From: a virus
DNA length: 43,588 nt
Reading direction: 5' to 3' (one strand)
Virus record (IMG/VR): IMGVR_UViG_3300047548_000671
Span: 1-43,588 of that record
Part shown: positions 16,242-24,289 of the stretch, in pieces
Numbering within the stretch: position 1 is the first letter of the stretch
Layout: each line of letters opens with the position of its first letter
Position numbers and translations under genes: made by a program
Notes under the pieces: model-generated
Database searches by the model: none
What the model was told of the DNA's origin: nothing
The model's input: only the letters and a program-made list of their open reading frames with translations

Positions 16242-19200
16242 TAGCCTATATGTTGTACATTAGACCTACCGTCTATCTTGTTAATCTCAATATGATGATC
16301 TACTGCATCTCGCATTGAATCAATATGAGATATGATCATAATGAACTTAAACTGATTCTTAAGATGATCAAAATAAGAGACTATGCTACCTAGGTTACCA
16401 TTATCTAACGCACCAAAACCTTCATCTATGGCTATAAAATTAGGCCTTGGAAGAGTTGATATGTTAATCAATGAAGACCTAATTGCTAGACTGGATACAA
16501 ACTTCTCCATGCCAGAAGTCAATTCTATTGGCCAATACCTATCTTTATCATAGGCTATATAAGCATTGATGTTCTTATCATCAGGGTGAAGTATGATCAT
16601 AAAATCAACTAGCTGTTGAAGTATAGAATTGATCTCATCTTGCAACTGAGGAATAGTGTCTGATATCAACTGATGAGGTACTCCGTCTCTATGTACAGCT
16701 TCATTGTACATCTTATACAGATCGTACTTTGATTGCAGATTTGTGTATTCGATAAGGTTATTTGAATAAGAGTCTCTTTTAGTACTCAAAGTATTAATGC
16801 TAAGTAGATCCTCAGTCAATCTATCATTTATGTTCTTAAGAGAAGCTTCTACATCTTTATGCTCTAGTTCTAGCCTGTCTATCCTCTCTTGAACTGTTTT
16901 ATTCTTTTGTATCTTATTCTTCTCTTTTCTATACTCGTCTATATCTGCTTCCTTATCTTTTATAGTCTGCTTTATTTTTTGCTCTTCAATCTGTATCTTT
17001 TGAATGTCATTCTGTATTTTAAGAATACTTTTCTCTTGATCATCAGACAGTTTAGTAAGTAAATTAAATTGAGTTATGTCTTCATTAACAGACTCTAGAC
17101 TCTTAATCTGGTCTAGTATTTTATTATGCTCAGAAGTCAAAGTATCTTTCTTTATGACTAACTCATCGAACTGTTGCTTTGATGATATAGCATCTTTGAC
17201 AAAGACGTTGTTCATACAATATTCACAGTTCTCATCATACTTTAATTCTGACAACTTGTCTATCTTGTCTTTCTGATGGCTAAAGTGAATGTTCAGCTTG
17301 TCTAATTCTTTACCTAACTTTTTTTCACTGTCTTGTACTTTTTTAAACTCTTTTAGTCTGACAGTAATATCATCGGGATCTATCTGAGACAGTTTAGCTT
17401 TAGTGTCTTTTAGCTTCTCCTTTTCAGAATTAAGCTCTAAAATTAAAGCAGCCTCTTCTTTAACTATTGCAGAAAGTTTAGTCTCTAATGATACCACTTC
17501 TAGTCTTACCTCGTCTTCATTTATAGTCTTAGCATTTACAGGCTCTAACAAGATATGCTCTTCAAGTATCCTTTTATTGATAGACTCTTTCTCAATATTT
17601 AAGTCTTGCTTCTTTATTTTCAGAGAATCAATATTATCATTTAAGGTCTTCTTCTCACCGTCTATCTTTTGTATTTCATAGGCATAGTCTGTCTTTTGAT
17701 ACTGCTTCATTACCGCAGACAGATCTTTCATCTCTGTATTAGACAGTTCATACATAGTCTCAAATACGTTGATGTCTAAGAACTTACTCAACAGTTCTTT
17801 CCTGTCTTTTTGATTCATATCTATAAAGCCAGAGTTAGCACCTTGAGCACTAAGCGCAGTCAATGTAAAGTCTTCATAACTGCCTAGAATAGATCTGATG
17901 TTTGCATTAGTATCGAACCTCTCTTTACCATTCAGAGATATTTTGCTGCCTAGATCATCAGTATAATAAAAGTCTACGTCAACTCTAACATTACCACTCT
18001 TTTCTCTTAAACCTTTCCTCTCGATTGAATAAGTCTTATCGTTTAGTTCAAAGTCTAATTTGCAATAGAATGTGTTTGATGCACTATTCAATACTTGTGA
18101 AGACCTGTGAGTTTTAGAACACTTATCAAATACGCAATAGCTTAGAGCATCTAATAGAGTTGATTTACCAGAAGCATTGGCAGCAAATAGGCCATAAGTT
18201 CCAGCCATGGTTGAAAAGTCAATAACGTTATTCTTTCCATAGCTAAACATGTTATCAAACTCAAACCTTTTTGGTATCCATACTACATTTCTGGTATGGT
18301 CTACTTTAGGAAGTTGCTGATTTATAGATGCGTTTATAGTCTTGATCTGTTGCTTTTGTTCATCAGTCAGATTATATTTTGAAGACAGATACTTTTCTAT
18401 CAACTGGTTCTGCTGTTGCTCATTTCTAACATCAGTATAATTAAGATTCTTATTAGCAAGGCTTGGGTTATCAGTAGCATTATTAATCCTCTGTATCGAC
18501 TGCTCTACAATATTCCTGTCCTTTTTGAACTCAGATATAACCTCTCTAATAACGGTCTTATTAGTATCTGTATGTCGAACCCTAAGGTATACGTTTTTAG
18601 GTAGTGATTCAGGTATAGGATCGTGAGCTCCATTATTTACGTACAAAGTATAAAAACAAGTATCATTAGGAATAGAAACATACTCACTAGTCTTGTCTTT
18701 TACATTCCATATTAATATACCATGGTCTAATGACTCACCATGATTCTGCTGTATCAAAGATCCTGGGTAGGCTATAGTCTTCTCTTCATTTAAGTATTGA
18801 AGCTTATGAATATCACCTAGCAGTACTAAGTCAAAGCCTGAGAAATGTTTGGTGTTTATTTTACTATTCTCTAGTTTAAACCCGACTTCTGTCATGGCAT
18901 TTTGAACAGGCCCATGAAACATACAGACTTTATAACTAGAGTCTATCTCACTAGCATTGGTGTAATTGTTATCAAATACAGACCAATGACAGAATGAAAT
19001 ATTACCAACCTGGAATACTTCACTCATGGTAGAGTAGTACAGATTAGAATGATTAATTGCATCAACTATAGGAGTCAATGCATCCATCCTATGACTATTG
19101 TTTAGATTAGCGTCATGGTTACCAGGGATCAATACTGTAGGAGCAATGTCACTTAATGACTTTAACAACTCTTGTACTTGGAATACCAACTCAGGAGTAA

Positions 19201-19393
19201 CGTCTGTTTTAGAATGAACAATGTCTCCTGTTAATACGATAATAGATTTGTCAGTTAAAGTAGATTTAATAGTAGACTTTAGATTGTCAAAAACTCTACG
19301 ATACTCATCATGCCGTTTAAAATTACGAATATGAATATCGCTAATATGATATATCTTTTCAACCTCTTGTAAATCAAACACCTTTTTAATCAT
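16241..19393 (-). CDS. Fused SbcD-SbcC (gp47-gp46-like) recombination nuclease
   Basis: This 1050-residue single chain contains both subunits of the Mre11-Rad50/gp47-gp46 complex, which resects DNA ends for recombination-dependent replication and host DNA breakdown. The N-terminal part (1 to about 340) is a calcineurin-like nuclease with SDIHIR (18-23), TGDIVH (55-60), PGNHDA (90-95), FHGP (159-162) and GDIHKL (193-198). The ABC-ATPase part begins near 375 with a split Walker A (AANASGKST, about 400-408). It continues through two coiled-coil arms with a CEYC zinc hook (about 721-724). The signature-like TSGMEKFVSSLAIRSSL (about 957-973) and Walker B FIAIDEGFGALD (about 984-995) close it. All active-site motifs appear intact. 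The start overlaps the primase stop by 4 bases. Confidence 0.95.
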   Translation of the reverse strand: MIKKVFDLQEVEKIYHISDIHIRNFKRHDEYRRVFDNLKSTIKSTLTDKSIIVLTGDIVHSKTDVTPELVFQVQELLKSLSDIAPTVLIPGNHDANLNNSHRMDALTPIVDAINHSNLYYSTMSEVFQVGNISFCHWSVFDNNYTNASEIDSSYKVCMFHGPVQNAMTEVGFKLENSKINTKHFSGFDLVLLGDIHKLQYLNEEKTIAYPGSLIQQNHGESLDHGILIWNVKDKTSEYVSIPNDTCFYTLYVNNGAHDPIPESLPKNVYLRVRHTDTNKTVIREVISEFKKDRNIVEQSIQRINNATDNPSLANKNLNYTDVRNEQQQNQLIEKYLSSKYNLTDEQKQQIKTINASINQQLPKVDHTRNVVWIPKRFEFDNMFSYGKNNVIDFSTMAGTYGLFAANASGKSTLLDALSYCVFDKCSKTHRSSQVLNSASNTFYCKLDFELNDKTYSIERKGLREKSGNVRVDVDFYYTDDLGSKISLNGKERFDTNANIRSILGSYEDFTLTALSAQGANSGFIDMNQKDRKELLSKFLDINVFETMYELSNTEMKDLSAVMKQYQKTDYAYEIQKIDGEKKTLNDNIDSLKIKKQDLNIEKESINKRILEEHILLEPVNAKTINEDEVRLEVVSLETKLSAIVKEEAALILELNSEKEKLKDTKAKLSQIDPDDITVRLKEFKKVQDSEKKLGKELDKLNIHFSHQKDKIDKLSELKYDENCEYCMNNVFVKDAISSKQQFDELVIKKDTLTSEHNKILDQIKSLESVNEDITQFNLLTKLSDDQEKSILKIQNDIQKIQIEEQKIKQTIKDKEADIDEYRKEKNKIQKNKTVQERIDRLELEHKDVEASLKNINDRLTEDLLSINTLSTKRDSYSNNLIEYTNLQSKYDLYKMYNEAVHRDGVPHQLISDTIPQLQDEINSILQQLVDFMIILHPDDKNINAYIAYDKDRYWPIELTSGMEKFVSSLAIRSSLINISTLPRPNFIAIDEGFGALDNGNLGSIVSYFDHLKNQFKFIMIISHIDSMRDAVDHHIEINKIDGRSNVQHIG

Positions 19394-20322
19394 ATAGATA
19401 AAGCCATTTTTTTAAATACCAGTTCAGAAAATGTTAGTGGTTTTGCTGTATGCAGTAACTTAGTCATATCATTAAAACCTAATTCAGAAGGGTCTTTGCC
19501 TTCTAGTTCTATTAAGTATACCTCTTTGCCTAAATTAATAAGGCTTTGGGCATGGTCTATCGCTTGTTTAAAAGCATCTTTATCCAAAGCAAGATAAACT
19601 GTTTTTACTTCAGATGTAACTAGTTTAATCATCAGTGACTCAGGTATAGTTTTACCAAACAGTGGAATAGCATTACGCCTGATTGCTATAGCATCAAACA
19701 TACCTTCGCAAAGTATTACGGGAACAGACCAGTTAATAAAGTACTCTAGTCCTATAAGTTGATTCTTATTACAACTAGGTGCATCATACTTACGACCAGG
19801 ATCAGATTCAAATGATCTGGCGATAAAATAGTTTATGTCACCATTTTTATCGTAAGATGGTACTATGATTCTATTTCTATATCTGCCAGTTTTACAATAG
19901 CCTATATTATACTTCAGTATGTCATTTAAAGTAATAGACCTTTTTTTGAGGTATGATATAGCATGCCTGTACTCTAATGAATTGTCTTGTTCTGAGAGAG
20001 AAATAAACTCTTTGGGTAAGGTTACCTTATCGTACTTTAGAGTATCAATCTTAGTATTGTCACCTTCGAAGTAAGACTTCATTTCCACTATCCTATCTAA
20101 AGGCGCATCTATTTTCTTGAACAGAGAAACAGGCGTTTTACCTTTAGTGGCAGGATGACAAGTCCAGCAGTTGTATTGACCAGACTTAATGTTTACTATC
20201 AACTTTGGATTATGATGCTTACAGACAGGGCAATAAAAGGCATAGTCCATAGTGGTCTTAGAACCTTTACCCTTACCTAAAACCGTTTCTAGTAAACCTA
20301 ATACGAGCATCTCCTTGTCCAT
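19390..20322 (-). CDS. DnaG-type primase (zinc finger plus TOPRIM)
   Basis: This 310-residue protein synthesises RNA primers for lagging strands. A four-Cys zinc-binding domain (CPVC 31-34, CWTC 52-55) recognises template. The TOPRIM part shows ILCEGMFDAIAI (203-214, Glu206) and VYLALDKDA (242-250, the DxD pair). No helicase domain is attached, so it is like T4 gp61 with a separate helicase expected elsewhere. It is the first gene of the minus-strand block, preceded by a TATATTTG promoter-like box, and overlaps the SbcCD start by 4 bases. The coupling suggests co-expression of replication and recombination functions. Confidence 0.92.
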   Translation of the reverse strand: MDKEMLVLGLLETVLGKGKGSKTTMDYAFYCPVCKHHNPKLIVNIKSGQYNCWTCHPATKGKTPVSLFKKIDAPLDRIVEMKSYFEGDNTKIDTLKYDKVTLPKEFISLSEQDNSLEYRHAISYLKKRSITLNDILKYNIGYCKTGRYRNRIIVPSYDKNGDINYFIARSFESDPGRKYDAPSCNKNQLIGLEYFINWSVPVILCEGMFDAIAIRRNAIPLFGKTIPESLMIKLVTSEVKTVYLALDKDAFKQAIDHAQSLINLGKEVYLIELEGKDPSELGFNDMTKLLHTAKPLTFSELVFKKMALSI

Positions 20323-20326
20323 TTAT

Positions 20327-20334
20327 CAAATATA
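20327..20334 (-). promoter_or_regulatory. Candidate Bacteroidota-type -7 box (TATATTTG) before primase
   Basis: The sense strand has TATATTTG, an exact match to the Bacteroidota -7 consensus TAnnTTTG, 4 bases before the primase ATG. A T-rich tract with TTTG about 16 bases upstream could serve as the -33 region, although the spacing is short. The geometry predicts a nearly leaderless mRNA. Confidence 0.45.
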
Positions 20335-20383
20335 AGACAAAAAAACGAAACAAAAAAATAAAAGATAAAATATTTTTTTATGT

Positions 20384-20393
20384 CAAATATTTG
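20384..20393. promoter_or_regulatory. CAAATATTTG palindrome in the divergent intergenic region
   Basis: A perfect 10-base palindrome lies between the divergent transcription blocks. Each strand reads ATATTTG, similar to both the host -7 box and the phage ATATTTAT motif, so it may be a bidirectional promoter core or an operator. On the plus strand it lies about 12-20 bases before the candidate structured RNA. Confidence 0.35.
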
Positions 20394-20404
20394 TTGTATA
20401 TTAG

Positions 20405-20600
20405 TCAAACTAACGACGCGTACTCAGGCTCTATGCCATAGCTTGGTTAAATTCCATGAGTGAGTTTTAGAATGAGTAAGTAACGCGTCTACCAGGAGCT
20501 AAGACTAAGATATGCTTCAGGTATATAAAAATAGTAGGTAGTGAAAGCCTAAAATAATATCGGTCATGGCCGACGGTTTAGTCCGCTAAAGGGTTTTAGA
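20405..20600 (+). ncRNA. Candidate structured non-coding RNA or long structured leader
   Basis: The 20323-20671 gap has no ORF of note but holds a series of hairpins on the plus strand. Stem 1 pairs GACGCGT (20415-20421) with ACGCGTC (20483-20489), extended by ACTCA (20422-20426) with TGAGT (20473-20477). Hairpin 2 is ATATGC-TTCAG-GTATAT (20510-20526). Hairpin 3 is TAGG/CCTA (20535-20551). Hairpin 4 is TCGG/CCGA (20560-20573). Hairpin 5 is TTTAG-TCCG-CTAAA (20577-20590), with a UNCG-type loop. It is less AT-rich than its surroundings. tRNA, tmRNA, hammerhead and group I intron signatures were looked for and not found. Boundaries are approximate, and it may be the 5' leader of the gene at 20672. 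Confidence 0.5.
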
Positions 20601-20671
20601 TATAAGCTACAGATGAAAAACAAAGTCGATCTCACTCTAAACAAAGGCTAAATACCTTTAAACTAGCTATT

Positions 20672-20836
20672 ATGCAAGATGAAATTAAAATAGATAATGA
20701 TACAATAACAGAAGAACAACTAAATGCATTGTATATCTATCTATCAATGACATGGGATACAATGAACGATAGCGAAAAAGAAACATGGAATAAATTAATG
20801 GAACAAATAGATAAAAACTTTTATGAAATCGATTAA
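20672..20836 (+). CDS. Small acidic protein, unknown
   Basis: This 54-codon ORF begins MQDEIKIDNDTITEEQLNAL and ends in KLMEQIDKNFYEID. It is strongly acidic and probably helical, with a WDTMNDSEKETW segment. It follows the structured intergenic region, and an AAAGG...CCTTT mini-hairpin (20643-20659) lies just before its ATG. It overlaps the glutaredoxin-like gene by 14 bases. Coding status is supported by the overlap and the absence of any other gene here. No function is recognised. Confidence 0.62.
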   Translation: MQDEIKIDNDTITEEQLNALYIYLSMTWDTMNDSEKETWNKLMEQIDKNFYEID

Positions 20837-21143
20837 CTTAATTACTTTAGACGGATGCAAAAGGTGCACAAAATTAAAAAGTATTTTAGATCAAAGTAGT
20901 CTAGAATACAAAGTGTATAGTTGTACTGATTTTCCCGATATTTGCGATGAAGTAGAGTTTATTACAGCAATGGAAAATTATCCTATTGTAAGAATAATAG
21001 ATTCTACGAAAGAAGTAGATACGTTTATATATCTTGGAAGTAGTTATGAAGAACTAGGAAAAGAAAAAGAATTAAATGGTGGGCATATAGGAATACCTGT
21101 ACACTATGTAGATAATATGTTACAATACATAAATAATGATTAA
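20823..21143 (+). CDS. Glutaredoxin/thioredoxin-like protein
   Basis: This is a 106-residue protein. Residues 3-17 form the first strand and active site, INLITLDGCKRCTKL, with a CxxC (CKRC, 12-15). NYPIVRI (about 52-58) provides the cis-proline strand, and a C-terminal helix follows. Phage glutaredoxins typically supply electrons to ribonucleotide reductase, but no reductase genes are in the window. A region of YEELGKEKELNGGHIGIPV near the end replaces the usual GG loop context. It overlaps the small gene upstream by 14 bases, so the two are probably cotranscribed. Confidence 0.8.
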   Translation: MKSINLITLDGCKRCTKLKSILDQSSLEYKVYSCTDFPDICDEVEFITAMENYPIVRIIDSTKEVDTFIYLGSSYEELGKEKELNGGHIGIPVHYVDNMLQYINND

Positions 21144-21152
21144 ATTTAAAAT

Positions 21153-21332
21153 ATGAAATACAAACAATTGATAGTAAGAAAAATCGGTGAATTAAAAAAC
21201 TATTTAGTAGGACAAAAGTCTCTTATATCTACTAATAGGTCTAGAGAAGAAATTTTTGCTCAAATAGAAAAAATAGAAGACAAAATAAGAGAGATAGAAG
21301 TCTTAATTAATAGCGAGCAAGATTCATTTTAA
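21153..21332 (+). CDS. Small coiled-coil protein, unknown
   Basis: This 59-codon ORF (MKYKQLIVRKIGELKNYLVG... to ...LINSEQDSF) has a heptad-like Ile/Glu/Lys-rich second half (EEIFAQIEKIEDKIREIEVL) that predicts a short coiled coil. It lies 9 bases after the glutaredoxin-like gene and 17 bases before the HD hydrolase, with an A-rich leader before the ATG. No family is recognised. Confidence 0.65.
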   Translation: MKYKQLIVRKIGELKNYLVGQKSLISTNRSREEIFAQIEKIEDKIREIEVLINSEQDSF

Positions 21333-21349
21333 TATAAAAAAAATAAGTT

Positions 21350-21985
21350 ATGAAAAGTTTAAGCCCTGAGCAAATGATTGAGAATCTGTCTAAGTTCTAT
21401 TCTTTGATAGATAAGTATATTTCTGGTGAAAGGAAAGATAAGCTTCTGGAAATGTACAAGGATATTGAAGAGACTTTGACTACTTCTCCTGCTTCAACAA
21501 GAGTTAATTTTCACAATGCATTTCCTGGAGGTTATTTAGATCACGTTATCAGAGTAACTGAAGCAGCTTTGATATTTGAAAAGGTTTGGGATAAATTTGG
21601 TCAGAGTAAAAACTATACAACTGAAGAGCTAGTATTCTCAGCAATTAATCACGATCTTGGTAAACTAGGTACTAATGAAGAACCTGTTTATATTCCTAAC
21701 CAATCACAATGGCATAGAGAGAATCAAGGTCTTATGTACAATTATAATCCTGCTTTAATTCATATGAGAATTGCTGAAAGAAGTCTGTTCGTTCTTCAGA
21801 AGTACAGCGTACCAGTTACAGAGAATGAGTTCTTGGCTATTAGGCTACATGATGGATTGTATGAAGAAGCAAACAAGCAGTATTATATTACCTACAATAA
21901 GGAATCAGAATTGAGGTCTAATATAGCTTACATACTACATCAAGCAGATTTGATGTCTTGTAAAATTGAATCACAAATAAACTAA
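21350..21985 (+). CDS. HD-domain metal-dependent phosphohydrolase
   Basis: This 211-residue protein has the HD superfamily signature in order: His65 (in GGYLDHVIRV), HD at 101-102 (INHDLGKLG), His167-Asp168 (RLHDG), and His197/Asp200 (ILHQADL). Such proteins bind two metals and hydrolyse phosphoester bonds of nucleotides or nucleotide second messengers. I recall HD proteins of this layout in T4-like marine phages. The substrate cannot be read from the sequence. Options include dNTP/dNMP turnover and degradation of (p)ppGpp or a cyclic nucleotide defence signal. The gene lies in the early-looking part of the plus-strand block, 6 bases before a small membrane protein. Confidence 0.88.
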   Translation: MKSLSPEQMIENLSKFYSLIDKYISGERKDKLLEMYKDIEETLTTSPASTRVNFHNAFPGGYLDHVIRVTEAALIFEKVWDKFGQSKNYTTEELVFSAINHDLGKLGTNEEPVYIPNQSQWHRENQGLMYNYNPALIHMRIAERSLFVLQKYSVPVTENEFLAIRLHDGLYEEANKQYYITYNKESELRSNIAYILHQADLMSCKIESQIN

Positions 21986-21991
21986 TATATC

Positions 21992-22264
21992 ATGACATTA
22001 GGAATTATAGCTATAACAGTTTGGGTTGTATCCATTATAGGATACGTAATTTGGAACCTATTCCAAAAGAATAAAAAACTAGAAAGGATGGCAATATCTC
22101 AACAAGTCTTTATTAGCAATATTAAAGACTGCATGAAAGAGATTAACAATTGCGCTAATCAAATCGATTCTAAATTGTGGGTACAATCTGATCCTGAGTT
22201 TTTGAGTCTAATGGAAAGTGTTAAAGAAATGCAAAACCGAATAAACGAATTTATAGAAGAATAA
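21992..22264 (+). CDS. Small membrane protein with C-terminal helix
   Basis: This 90-residue protein has one N-terminal transmembrane segment (about 2-23, LGIIAITVWVVSIIGYVIWNLF). A helical cytoplasmic or periplasmic part with regular Ile/Met/Leu spacing follows. It has one base between its stop and the sigma factor ATG and so is in the same operon. Its function is unknown. It has no second membrane segment, so a classical holin is less likely. Confidence 0.78.
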   Translation: MTLGIIAITVWVVSIIGYVIWNLFQKNKKLERMAISQQVFISNIKDCMKEINNCANQIDSKLWVQSDPEFLSLMESVKEMQNRINEFIEE

Positions 22265-22265
22265 T

Positions 22266-23018
22266 ATGAGTGATGTACTAGTAGCAGAAGAGACAGTATT
22301 ATTAACTAAGAAAGGAGAGCCTAGGAAACGAAAGCCAAAAAAGAAGAATAACTATTTCACAAAAGAAACAGAAGACGCTATTTTAAGGTATCGCAATTCT
22401 AAAAAACAGGCAGAAAGAAATAGAATCTATAATGAGCATATTCATTATGGCTTTTATAAACTAGTAGAGAATATTATTCACACGTTTAAGTTCTATTATA
22501 CTGAAGTTGATAATATTGAGGACCTGAAGTATGAGGTTATATCGTTTCTCCTACAGAAGTTAGACCTTTATGATCAATCAAAAGGTAAGGCCTACTCTTA
22601 TTTTGGTACTATTGCCAAAAGGTATTTGATTATATACAACCAAAAGAACTACAGGAAATTAGTAAATAAAACAGATATTGGAGAACAGCAAGACGACAAT
22701 TCTATCGTTAATAGCATAATAGTTAAAGAACCAGAGCCAGAGCTAGATAAGCTAGACGTGGTCGAGCTTTTTATCAAATATGTAGATGACAATTTATTAG
22801 AGCTATTTGACAAAACAGAGGATCTAAAAGTGGCTGATGCTATCCTAGAGATATTCAAGAAGAGAGAGAATATCGATATATTCAATAAGAAGGCAGTCTT
22901 TATATATGTTAAAGAAATGACCGATGCTCAATCTAATACTATTACAAAAGTAATTAAGAGGCTAAAAGTAATATACAAAAGGATTCTAGATAACTACTTA
23001 GAAAATAGTGACTATTAA
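22266..23018 (+). CDS. gp55: Late transcription sigma factor, T4 gp55-like
   Basis: This 250-residue protein directs RNA polymerase to late promoters. After a basic N-terminus it shows a region-2-like helical block, DLKYEVISFLLQKLDLYDQS (about 79-98), followed by GKAYSYFGTIAKRYLIIYNQ. This matches the region of gp55-type sigma factors that binds the polymerase clamp and the -10-like element. It is longer than T4 gp55 (about 185), with an added acidic C-terminal helical part. The sense-oriented ATATTTAT motifs in the window are candidates for what it recognises. It is followed by such a motif at its own stop (23018-23025). Confidence 0.85.
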   Translation: MSDVLVAEETVLLTKKGEPRKRKPKKKNNYFTKETEDAILRYRNSKKQAERNRIYNEHIHYGFYKLVENIIHTFKFYYTEVDNIEDLKYEVISFLLQKLDLYDQSKGKAYSYFGTIAKRYLIIYNQKNYRKLVNKTDIGEQQDDNSIVNSIIVKEPEPELDKLDVVELFIKYVDDNLLELFDKTEDLKVADAILEIFKKRENIDIFNKKAVFIYVKEMTDAQSNTITKVIKRLKVIYKRILDNYLENSDY

Positions 23019-23025
23019 TATTTAT
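23018..23025 (+). promoter_or_regulatory. Candidate late promoter motif ATATTTAT
   Basis: The plus strand reads TTAATATTTATTTTAAAAAG, starting at the last base of the sigma factor stop and ending 11 bases before the ATG at 23037. It could open a baseplate-gene transcript. Confidence 0.45.
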
Positions 23026-23036
23026 TTTAAAAAGTC

Positions 23037-23396
23037 ATGGAATTAGATAAGGAAATATTCAAAGGAAAAACAATCGGAGATTTAGTAGAAGAGGTTTACA
23101 ACAAGCATAAAAATCAAGACTCAACATTAAAACAAGAGATAATGAGGCTTGCTGATATGATTGAAACTCCTGGTGATGCTATAGTTGTTGTGCCTTTATT
23201 AAAAGGCTTTTTTGATTCTAGCCTAAAAAATGATGAAGTTTTAATGAAGCTATTGTCTCTATTTCAGAAATCTGCAGACAGTAAAAAAGATGGTGCTGAA
23301 GATAATGGTCTATTGACAGAAAAAGACATAGAACAGCTTTTCTCTGAGGTATCAAATATTAAAATCAAAGATCCTAAACAACTACCTAGCGCATAA
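23037..23396 (+). CDS. Conserved small phage protein upstream of spike genes, unknown
   Basis: This 119-residue acidic helical protein includes DAIVVVPLLKGFFDSSLKND (about 52-71) then EVLMKLLSLFQKSA. I recall a family with this 'PLLKxxx...KNDevLxKLxxlxQ' layout preceding baseplate genes in marine T4-like phages. It may be a small structural or assembly factor. The stop overlaps the following ATG by one base. T4 gp33 (late co-activator) was considered because of the neighbouring sigma factor, but no specific match is visible. Confidence 0.8.
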   Translation: MELDKEIFKGKTIGDLVEEVYNKHKNQDSTLKQEIMRLADMIETPGDAIVVVPLLKGFFDSSLKNDEVLMKLLSLFQKSADSKKDGAEDNGLLTEKDIEQLFSEVSNIKIKDPKQLPSA

Positions 23397-24289
23397 TGGG
23401 ATTATTTGACGTATATACTGGCGGTAATAATAATGGTGCTGGCTACTACTATCAGATAGGTAGAGTTAAGTCTGTTGTTATGGGTCCTTATAAAGGTGGT
23501 ACTAAAGAGGTAGATTTAGACTACAATGATCCATCAGATATAGGATCTATTAAATATGAGCTACTATATTCGTCATTAGGAATATCAAAGTCAAATGAAG
23601 TATCTGAACCAGCCTATCCCATATTTAGCTTTATAAAACAGTATCCTCTCATAAATGAGATAGTCCTGATATTAAAAGGACCTACTGAAGGTTTAAATGA
23701 CAGGTCAGATAGGCAAAAGTCATACTACTTTCCTCCATATGATTTGTGGAATCATCCTAATCACGGTGCATTTCCAAACATGGAAGAGTGGAAAGACTAT
23801 TTAAAAGATACAGTAGTACCTGCTCAATATAATGGTCTAGCAGTAACAGGATCTATTCCTTTAGGCTATGCAGTGTCTGAGAAACAATCAGTCAAGCCGT
23901 TAAAACCATTTGAAGGAGATACTGTCATACAACCTAGATGGGGACAGTCTATAAGATTTAGTAGTACTATAACTACAATGAAGACTTCAAATACTTGGTC
24001 TAATTCAGGTACTGAAGGAGATCCTATCACGATTATAGTTAACTCACAAGGTAAAAGAATTACTAGGAGTCCATTTGATCCTATAGTAGAAGACATAAAT
24101 AAAGATGGATCGTCTATATATCTTACCTCTACACAAGAGATAAACTTGACTGATATAAACAACTTTCCTTTGTCTTCATTTGGCGTCAAGATAGATCCTA
24201 TAGCTCAGAATATTGTAGAGGTTCAGAAAACACCTACCTCTGACGAAATACTGTCTGCTCAATTCCAAGACGAAAATATTCCTAGATAA
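23396..24289 (+). CDS. Baseplate hub/spike protein, gp5 OB-fold-like part
   Basis: This is a 297-residue protein. The block PFEGDTVIQPRWGQSIRFSS (about 171-190), then a WSNSG turn and GDPITIIVNSQG (about 209-220), is the conserved core I associate with gp5-type central spike proteins of T4-like marine phages. No lysozyme domain or catalytic Glu/Asp/Thr set is visible, so it lacks the cell-wall cutting domain of T4 gp5. The following 143-residue gene looks like the C-terminal beta-helix part. The two may be one T4 gene 5 split in two. The stop overlaps the next ATG by one base. Confidence 0.78.
   Translation: MGLFDVYTGGNNNGAGYYYQIGRVKSVVMGPYKGGTKEVDLDYNDPSDIGSIKYELLYSSLGISKSNEVSEPAYPIFSFIKQYPLINEIVLILKGPTEGLNDRSDRQKSYYFPPYDLWNHPNHGAFPNMEEWKDYLKDTVVPAQYNGLAVTGSIPLGYAVSEKQSVKPLKPFEGDTVIQPRWGQSIRFSSTITTMKTSNTWSNSGTEGDPITIIVNSQGKRITRSPFDPIVEDINKDGSSIYLTSTQEINLTDINNFPLSSFGVKIDPIAQNIVEVQKTPTSDEILSAQFQDENIPR

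Noticed and set aside
20405-20500. Possible tRNA or tmRNA because a 7-bp stem is followed by TACCA
   Set aside because: No D, anticodon or T arms can be formed, and the CCA is one base off the expected place. The arms inside are long hairpins instead.
20490-20640. Possible group I intron core (AAGACTAAGATAT and AGATATAAGCTAC segments)
   Set aside because: The conserved P, Q, R and S elements and P7 pairing could not be assembled, and there is no split gene around it.
20610-20660. Possible hammerhead ribozyme (CAGATGAAAAAC)
   Set aside because: The core requires CTGATGA and a GAAA with flanking stems. Neither is present on either strand.
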